56,974 bases of DNA, from assembly GCA_028140145.1 (NCBI GenBank), contig JAOIOC010000006.1:1-56974 (forward strand). The letters are read 5' to 3'. The stretch comes from SAR86 cluster bacterium. Lineage in GTDB: Bacteria > Pseudomonadota > Gammaproteobacteria > Magnimaribacterales > AG-339-G14. The notes under the pieces are model-generated. The model was given only the letters and a program-made list of their open reading frames with translations. It did no database searches and had not been told where the DNA came from. The translations under genes were made by a program, and so were the position numbers. Positions 51,571 through 56,974 of the stretch are shown in pieces (position 1 is the stretch's first letter; every line of letters begins with the position of its first letter).

Positions 51571-52505
51571 TTATCAGAAATATTAGTTAACCATTCTGGA
51601 AATAAAATGTTTTCCCCTCTCACATGACTGGAGTATTTTGATTGAAGAATCTTGGTAATAGGTCCTCTTTGACCATTTGATATTTTATTTTTATCAACAT
51701 ATGTAATTGGTAATACCTCTGCTGCAGTTCCTGTAAAAAAAAGTTCATCTGCCTGAATTACCTGTTCTGGAGAAATATTCTTTTCAATGACGTCAATTTT
51801 TTCATTCTTGGCTAAATCAATGATGCTCTTTCTTGTTATACCATTAAGTGAAGCTTCAACATCAGGAGTGAATATTTTCCCATTTTTCACCATGAAAAAA
51901 TTTTCTCCAGAACCTTCAGCAACGTTGCCTTCTGTATCTAACATTAATGCTTCATCAAAGCCTGCTTCAAGAGCTTCATTAAGTGCAACAATAGAATTAA
52001 CGTAGTTTCCGTTAACTTTTGATCTCGAAACTTTATTTCCTCTTTGTCTTGTATAACTAGATAATTTTACTTTGATTCCTCTCTCGTAAAGCTCTGGAGA
52101 GAGGTAGCTTGGCCAGTACCAAGCAGCGACAACACAGTGAACTTTAAGATTATCAGCTCTGAGTCCTAAACCCTCAGAACCATAAAAACACATTGGCCTT
52201 ATATAAGCTTCCTCTAATTTATTTCTTTTTACGACTTCTATTTGTGCCTTATTTATTTCGTCTTTCGAATAAGGAATTTTTAATTTAACTGTTTCTGCAG
52301 ATTCAAAAAGGCGATTTGTGTGGTCTTTAAGACGGAAAATCGTTGGTCCTTGCGTGGTAGAATATGCTCTAACACCTTCAAATACACCTAATCCGTAATG
52401 AAGAGTATGAGTTAAAACATGAACTTTGGCATCTTTCCAGTCAACATACTGGCCGTCAAACCATACTATGCCATCTATATTATCGAGGCCTTTTGAAGTA
52501 TCCAT
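51567..52505 (-). CDS. ilvE: Branched-chain amino acid aminotransferase
   Basis: IlvE is the fold-type IV PLP aminotransferase for leucine, isoleucine and valine. The 312-residue protein has LTHTLHYGLGVFEGVRAY near residue 31, IRPMCFYGSEGLG near residue 102, the PLP-lysine in SRSKVNGNYVNS near residue 165, EALMLDTEGNVAEGSGENFF, and ADELFFTGTAAEV late in the protein. Length is normal. It is separated from the divergent algC by 17 bases only, so promoters of one must lie within the other gene or be very compact. Confidence 0.95.
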   Translation of the reverse strand: MDTSKGLDNIDGIVWFDGQYVDWKDAKVHVLTHTLHYGLGVFEGVRAYSTTQGPTIFRLKDHTNRLFESAETVKLKIPYSKDEINKAQIEVVKRNKLEEAYIRPMCFYGSEGLGLRADNLKVHCVVAAWYWPSYLSPELYERGIKVKLSSYTRQRGNKVSRSKVNGNYVNSIVALNEALEAGFDEALMLDTEGNVAEGSGENFFMVKNGKIFTPDVEASLNGITRKSIIDLAKNEKIDVIEKNISPEQVIQADELFFTGTAAEVLPITYVDKNKISNGQRGPITKILQSKYSSHVRGENILFPEWLTNISDN

Positions 52506-52522
52506 ATTTAAATTTGAACTAA

Positions 52523-53902
52523 ATGAAAATTAATCAAAATATTTTTAGAGCATATGATATCAGAGGTATTGCATCTGAGGACCTGAACGATGAATTTGTT
52601 TCGTCATTGGGATCAGCTTTGAGTCATAAAATTAAAAAAATAGGTTCAAAACAAGTTGCTGTAGCACGCGATGGAAGATTATCTGGAGAAAGAATTTGCT
52701 CTGCCTTGGTTAAATCATTCTTAGATAATGGCATAAACGTGATAAATATGGGTATGGTACCCTCACCTTTACTTTATTTTGCAGTTGAGAAATTCAGTAC
52801 TGAGAATGGAGTCATGATCACAGGAAGCCACAATCCTAAAGAATACAATGGTTTTAAAATAATTATGGGTGGCAAAACTATTTTTGGGCAAGAAATTCAA
52901 GATATTAAAAATGACATACTGCTAGGTAGATACTCAAAAGAAACAAAGAAAGGTAATTTAGAAGAGATAGACATTTTGGATGATTATATTAATGAGCTCA
53001 GAAGCAACATCTCATTAAAAAGACCCATGAAGATTTGTCTTGATTGCGGAAATGGTGTTGGAGGAGTAATTGCGCCACAAGCATTTAAAGCAATTGGTTG
53101 TGAAGTTATAGAACTTTACAGCGAAGTTGATGGAAATTTTCCAAATCATCATCCTGATCCTAGCAATCCTAAGAATCTTGAAGAGTTGCAGAGCGAGATA
53201 AAAGAATCAAATGCTGATATTGGTATAGCCCTAGATGGTGATGCAGATAGAGTTGGAATTATTGATAACTCAGGAAAAGTTATCTATCCGGATATTCAAA
53301 TGATCCTCTATGCAGGTCAAGTTTTAGAAAAAAATAAAAACGCGACAATTATTTTTGATGTTAAATGTTCTAACGTCCTAAAAAATTTCATTGAAGAAAA
53401 TTCTGGCATAGCTTACATGTCAAAAACTGGTCACTCCTTCATAAAGAAAAATCTTTTTGAAAAGAATGCTCTTTTAGCAGGAGAAATGAGTGGGCATATT
53501 TTCTTCAAAGACAGATGGTTCGGTTTCGACGATGCAATTTATGCTGGGAGTAGGATGCTAGAAATTTTGTCCGAAAAAGAAAAAAGTTCATCAGAAATTT
53601 TTTCTGAGCTGCCTCAAAATTTTTCTACTCCAGAGATAAATATATCCGTTTCAGATGAAAATAAGTTTTCAATAGTAAGCAAACTAAAAGATATACTGGA
53701 GAAGGAAAATGGAGAAATTAGCTCCTTAGATGGAATCAGAATAGATAAAGATTCATGCTGGGGCCTTATTAGAGCATCAAATACTTCTCCAAACTTAGTT
53801 TTGAGATTTGAAGGAAATTCACCTAAAGATTTGGATGACATAAAAAATGTATTTAAAAATGCTATTTCAAAAGTAGATAATACGATCAAAACAAATTTTT
53901 AA
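52523..53902 (+). CDS. algC: Phosphomannomutase/phosphoglucomutase
   Basis: AlgC interconverts hexose 1- and 6-phosphates for LPS and exopolysaccharide precursors. The 459-residue protein has IFRAYDIRGI at residues 7-16, the phosphoserine loop TGSHNPKEYNGFK near residue 105, the metal site DGDADRVG near residue 240, GEMSGHIFFKDRWFGFDDA near residue 323 and RASNTSPNLVLRFEG near the end. Length is close to Pseudomonas AlgC. argB follows with a one-base overlap, as in Pseudomonas (algC-argB-slmA). Confidence 0.95.
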   Translation: MKINQNIFRAYDIRGIASEDLNDEFVSSLGSALSHKIKKIGSKQVAVARDGRLSGERICSALVKSFLDNGINVINMGMVPSPLLYFAVEKFSTENGVMITGSHNPKEYNGFKIIMGGKTIFGQEIQDIKNDILLGRYSKETKKGNLEEIDILDDYINELRSNISLKRPMKICLDCGNGVGGVIAPQAFKAIGCEVIELYSEVDGNFPNHHPDPSNPKNLEELQSEIKESNADIGIALDGDADRVGIIDNSGKVIYPDIQMILYAGQVLEKNKNATIIFDVKCSNVLKNFIEENSGIAYMSKTGHSFIKKNLFEKNALLAGEMSGHIFFKDRWFGFDDAIYAGSRMLEILSEKEKSSSEIFSELPQNFSTPEINISVSDENKFSIVSKLKDILEKENGEISSLDGIRIDKDSCWGLIRASNTSPNLVLRFEGNSPKDLDDIKNVFKNAISKVDNTIKTNF

Positions 53903-54753
53903 TGATCAAAGATAGCAAATCAGCAGAATCACTAGCAAAAATTCTTAGTGAAGCTTTGCCATACATACAAAAGTTTTCTGGGAAGATAGTGGTCATTAAG
54001 TACGGTGGCAGCGCTATGAAAGAGAACAAATTAAGGCAAAATTTTGCTAGAGATATTGCTTTGATGAGACAAATTGGAATATTTCCTGTTCTAGTTCATG
54101 GAGGCGGTCCTCAAATTGAAAGGAATTTAAAGAAGAGCAATATAAAGAGTATTTTTATTGATGGTCTAAGAAAATCAGATGAAAATTCAATAAAAATTAT
54201 TGTTAAAACTCTAAGAGAAGTAAACGGAGATATTGCTGAACTAATCAAAACTTGGGGAGCAAGAACAAAAACATTCAATGACGTAAGAGAAAGTATTCTT
54301 ATCTGTAAAAAAATTAAAACAAAGATGGATCTTGGCTTTGTGGGAGATATTACAAAAGTTGATGGTAATTTGATAAGGAAAAATATTTTTAATGGAAAAA
54401 TTCCTGTAATTGCTCCAATTGGCAGGGATAGATTTGGAATGCATTACAATATCAATGCTGATCATGTGGCTTGCAAGGTTGCTGAAAAATTAAAGGCTGA
54501 AAAGATAATTATGATGACGGATGTAAAAGGAGTGTTGTCAAATACAGGGAAGAAAATTTCTGAAATGGATATCAAAAAAGCTAAAAAAATTGCTAAAACC
54601 ATAAAAGGAGGAATGCTTCCAAAACTCTCATCTGTGATAAAGAGTCTAGAAAGCGGCGTGAAAAGTGCTCATATCGTTGATGGTAGAGTGCCGCATGCAG
54701 TTTTAGTTGAGATACTTACAGACAAAGGCGTTGGAACTTGGATAACTAAATAA
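53902..54753 (+). CDS. argB: Acetylglutamate kinase
   Basis: ArgB phosphorylates N-acetylglutamate in arginine synthesis. The 283-residue protein has VVIKYGGSAMKEN near residue 30, LVHGGGPQIERNLK near residue 63, and the nucleotide-site GMLPKLSSVIKSLESGV near residue 235. A helix precedes the kinase core (SAESLAKILSEALPYIQKF), as in hexameric arginine-inhibited forms, so feedback inhibition by arginine is plausible. It overlaps algC by one base and slmA starts two bases after its stop. Confidence 0.96.
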   Translation: MIKDSKSAESLAKILSEALPYIQKFSGKIVVIKYGGSAMKENKLRQNFARDIALMRQIGIFPVLVHGGGPQIERNLKKSNIKSIFIDGLRKSDENSIKIIVKTLREVNGDIAELIKTWGARTKTFNDVRESILICKKIKTKMDLGFVGDITKVDGNLIRKNIFNGKIPVIAPIGRDRFGMHYNINADHVACKVAEKLKAEKIIMMTDVKGVLSNTGKKISEMDIKKAKKIAKTIKGGMLPKLSSVIKSLESGVKSAHIVDGRVPHAVLVEILTDKGVGTWITK

Positions 54754-54754
54754 A

Positions 54755-55339
54755 ATGACCGAAACTCTGACAAATAGACAAATTAATATTATGCAGACTT
54801 TGGTTTCCATGCTTGAAAGTAAGGAACCGATAAAAATTACTACTGCTGAATTGGCAAAAAGATGTGAGATAACTGAAGCTGCCATCTATAAACATTTTCC
54901 AAGCAAAAGAAAGATATATGAAGGTTTAGTTGATTTTTGTGAGGAAAATATATTTCCAAGAATATCATCCATCAAAAAAGAAGTTTCCAGTCCAGAAACT
55001 CCCTTTAATATTTGCACTCTAATATTAGCGTTTTGTGAGAAGAACAAAGGTATTTGTAAAATTTTGACTAGAGAAGTACTTACTCCAGATGAAATAAAAA
55101 TTGAAGAAAAAGTAAATCATTTATTTGAAAGATTCGAGCTTGAAATAAAACTTGCCTTCCAAAATTACGAACAATCCAGCAAAGCAAAATTCAACTTAAC
55201 TCCAACTGATTCAGCTGGATTGATCGTTTCTATTCTAGAGGGAAAGATTCAAAGCTTTGTAAGATCAAATTTTAAAAGAAAAGTATTAGAAGAATGGAAT
55301 GAATATTCTTCAAGATTAAAGCTAACAATTTATAAGTAA
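54755..55339 (+). CDS. slmA: Nucleoid occlusion factor SlmA (TetR family)
   Basis: SlmA binds specific chromosomal sites and blocks FtsZ ring assembly over the nucleoid. The 194-residue protein has a TetR-type helix-turn-helix at about residues 28-60 (ITTAELAKRCEITEAAIYKHF) and the family-specific ILAFCEKNKGICKILTREVL segment in the ligand-like domain. Length agrees with E. coli (198). It stands after argB as in Pseudomonas and ends 5 bases before the convergent mrcA stop. I did not see a perfect SlmA-binding palindrome (GTGAGTACTCAC) in the parts I checked. Confidence 0.92.
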   Translation: MTETLTNRQINIMQTLVSMLESKEPIKITTAELAKRCEITEAAIYKHFPSKRKIYEGLVDFCEENIFPRISSIKKEVSSPETPFNICTLILAFCEKNKGICKILTREVLTPDEIKIEEKVNHLFERFELEIKLAFQNYEQSSKAKFNLTPTDSAGLIVSILEGKIQSFVRSNFKRKVLEEWNEYSSRLKLTIYK

Positions 55340-55344
55340 TTTAA

Positions 55345-56974
55345 TTAGTTTATAAGAAAGTCAAAGAAGATATTCTTTTCATCCGGTCTAGCAATTTCTC
55401 CTGTACTTTTATTTAGTCTTGCTGCTGATAAATTCTTGGGTCTTGGTTGCGTTCCTTTGTCAATATAATTCTCAACCTCGGAGACATAATCCATCCAGAT
55501 AGGTAGAGCAGTTGTACTTCCAAACTCTCTCTCCCCAAGTGGTTTAGGTTGATCATATCCAAACCAAACTGTTGCTAAGAAGTTATTATTAAAGCCTGTA
55601 AACCAAGTACTTTCTGCATCATTAGTTGTCCCAGTTTTTCCTGCAAAATCATCTCTGGATAATTTTTTTATATTGCTTGCTGTTCCTCTTTTTGCCGCTT
55701 CTATCAAAATATCGTTAATTACATATGTAATTCTAGGATCAATGATTTCTTCTTCATTATTTTTTTCATTGTATCCATTCCATAATCTTGAGGTTCTTAA
55801 ATCTAAAGTTTTAGTTTTTGAGAAATCTAATATTTCTGAATTAGGAAGAACAATTTTTTCAATGAAATAAGGTTCTATAGCTTTTCCTCCATTAGCAATG
55901 ATAGAAAAGGCTTTTGCATTTTGTAGAGGAGTTGAGCTATAAGATCCTAGTGCCAGAGACAAATCATTCGGAATTTCATCTTCTTGGAATCCATATTTCT
56001 GTACATGACTTCTTACTTTATCGATACCTAATTCCTGAAGAAGTCTCACTGAAACTATATTTCTTGACTGAACCAATGCCTCTCTTAATCTTGTTGGTCC
56101 ATAGAATCTTCCGGATGAATTTTTTGGACGCCAAACGTCTTCTAAATTCTCATCTTCAAAAACTATAGGCGCATCAAGAATTATTGAGGATGGGTTATAA
56201 CCATTCTCAAAGGCAGCACTGTATAAAAAAGGTTTAAAGTTAGAACCAAGCTGAGGTTTTGCTTGAAAAACTCGATTGTAGTTACTTGAATAAAAGTCAT
56301 ATCCACCGACCAATGCCAAGATCTTTCCATCCTTTGGATCAAGACTCACGATGCATGATTGAATCTCTGGATATTGAGAAAGTTCTACTTTTTCGCTTCT
56401 TTCATTCATCCAAACGAGATCTCCAGGAGAGAAGAAATCCGAGAATTCCTGCACTTCTCTATCTATTCTATTTTCATCTATTTTTGGTCTAATTTTCGTA
56501 CTCAAGTCCTCTTTAAAGATTCTTATGAGCTCGAGATTAGAGTTGATAAGAAATACAACTTGATCTTCTACTGAGAGAAATATAGCGGGGACGAAATTTT
56601 TGTATTTTGGGAGTGACTGATAAAGAGATTCAATCTCCTTAAAAGGATGCACATCCGTTTTTTCTATTCCATACTCATCAGAAAAATCTATATCTTGATA
56701 AAAAAATTGATAGAACACTTCGGACTTATTGAGAAATTTATTTGGAATCAAATTTTCATAATTCTTCGGCTTTCTAAATCCGTGTCTAGCCTCATAACCC
56801 TCTATTCCAGTTTTAAGGGCTTTATTGGCAGAGAGTTGATGTTCTGCATTTATTGTTGAATAAACTTCATAGCCATCTTTGTATACTTTCTTTCCATAGT
56901 TACTAACCATGTATTTTCTAATTTCCTCCGCCAAATGACCGGCTTCCACTTCAGGCTTAATTCCAAAATTGTCT
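55345..56974 (-). CDS. mrcA: Penicillin-binding protein 1A (partial, N-terminus off the right edge)
   Basis: This bifunctional peptidoglycan synthase is open to the window edge; 542 residues are visible, beginning DNFGIKPEVEAGHLAEEIRK. E. coli PBP1A has 850 residues, so the membrane anchor and the glycosyltransferase domain lie outside. Visible parts are the linker (GYEVYSTINAEHQ), the OB-like insert (SPGDLVWM region) and the transpeptidase domain with SxxK in GSNFKPF, SxN in SRN and KTG in GKTGTT. A GTG at 56949 is in frame but is internal. It converges with slmA. It is intact as far as seen. Confidence 0.95.
   Translation of the reverse strand, partial: DNFGIKPEVEAGHLAEEIRKYMVSNYGKKVYKDGYEVYSTINAEHQLSANKALKTGIEGYEARHGFRKPKNYENLIPNKFLNKSEVFYQFFYQDIDFSDEYGIEKTDVHPFKEIESLYQSLPKYKNFVPAIFLSVEDQVVFLINSNLELIRIFKEDLSTKIRPKIDENRIDREVQEFSDFFSPGDLVWMNERSEKVELSQYPEIQSCIVSLDPKDGKILALVGGYDFYSSNYNRVFQAKPQLGSNFKPFLYSAAFENGYNPSSIILDAPIVFEDENLEDVWRPKNSSGRFYGPTRLREALVQSRNIVSVRLLQELGIDKVRSHVQKYGFQEDEIPNDLSLALGSYSSTPLQNAKAFSIIANGGKAIEPYFIEKIVLPNSEILDFSKTKTLDLRTSRLWNGYNEKNNEEEIIDPRITYVINDILIEAAKRGTASNIKKLSRDDFAGKTGTTNDAESTWFTGFNNNFLATVWFGYDQPKPLGEREFGSTTALPIWMDYVSEVENYIDKGTQPRPKNLSAARLNKSTGEIARPDEKNIFFDFLIN

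Overview
The window is a gene-dense stretch of an A+T-rich gammaproteobacterial chromosome (roughly two thirds A+T by eye). Genes overlap by 1-20 bases or are separated by a few tens of bases, and no gap exceeds about 125 bases. Gene order points to Gammaproteobacteria: gyrA-serC-pheA-hisC-tyrA-aroA-cmk-rpsA, ubiG followed by a HAD phosphatase, xseB-ispA-dxs, nrdR-ribD-ribB-ribH-nusB, miaA-hflK-hflC-hisZ-purA, and algC-argB-slmA. The size economy and base composition suggest a streamlined, probably marine lineage such as SAR86 or a relative; that is inference, because no rRNA or tRNA gene is present. I saw no CRISPR array, prophage, insertion sequence or tRNA.

Layout. 1-10193 (minus): gyrA, then the shikimate/aromatic amino acid operon, ending in cmk and rpsA, which is cut by the left edge. 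10287-13112 (minus): three-subunit proton-translocating transhydrogenase. 13233-18360: ubiG and a phosphatase (plus), then rluB, scpB, scpA and nadE (minus). 18427-20981 (plus): DAHP synthase, then a DnaT-like protein with three tandem DnaT domains and a lambda-P-like protein. 21068-25307: a two-gene RND efflux system. 25291-28294: xseB-ispA-dxs. 28283-30929 (minus): a thiolase, thiL and pgpA, with a strong terminator-like hairpin whose loop holds the thiL start codon. 31054-36485 (plus): nth, glyA, nrdR, ribD, ribBX, ribH, nusB. 36478-41695 (minus): miaA, hflK, hflC, hisZ, purA, without the usual hfq and hflX. 41776-43821: an acyl-CoA synthetase and a PII signal protein. 43899-51570: an envelope block (waaA, an LpxL-type acyltransferase, an alpha/beta hydrolase, two methyltransferases, an alpha/alpha-barrel protein, a GT4 glycosyltransferase, waaC). 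51567-56974: ilvE, algC, argB, slmA and mrcA, which is cut by the right edge.

Most genes are housekeeping: precursor synthesis (aromatic amino acids, riboflavin, NAD, isoprenoids, histidine, arginine, branched-chain amino acids), chromosome handling (gyrA, scpAB, slmA, the putative helicase loader) and outer-membrane assembly. The most notable item is the gene pair 19498-20981. Its order mirrors dnaT-dnaC of E. coli, but the second gene resembles phage lambda P rather than DnaC, so it is a candidate domesticated replicative-helicase loader. Other points of interest are the thiL hairpin, missing genes at conserved loci (hfq, hflX, riboflavin synthase), natural substitutions at the quinolone-contact residues of GyrA, and an atypical iron-sulfur ligand pattern in Nth.
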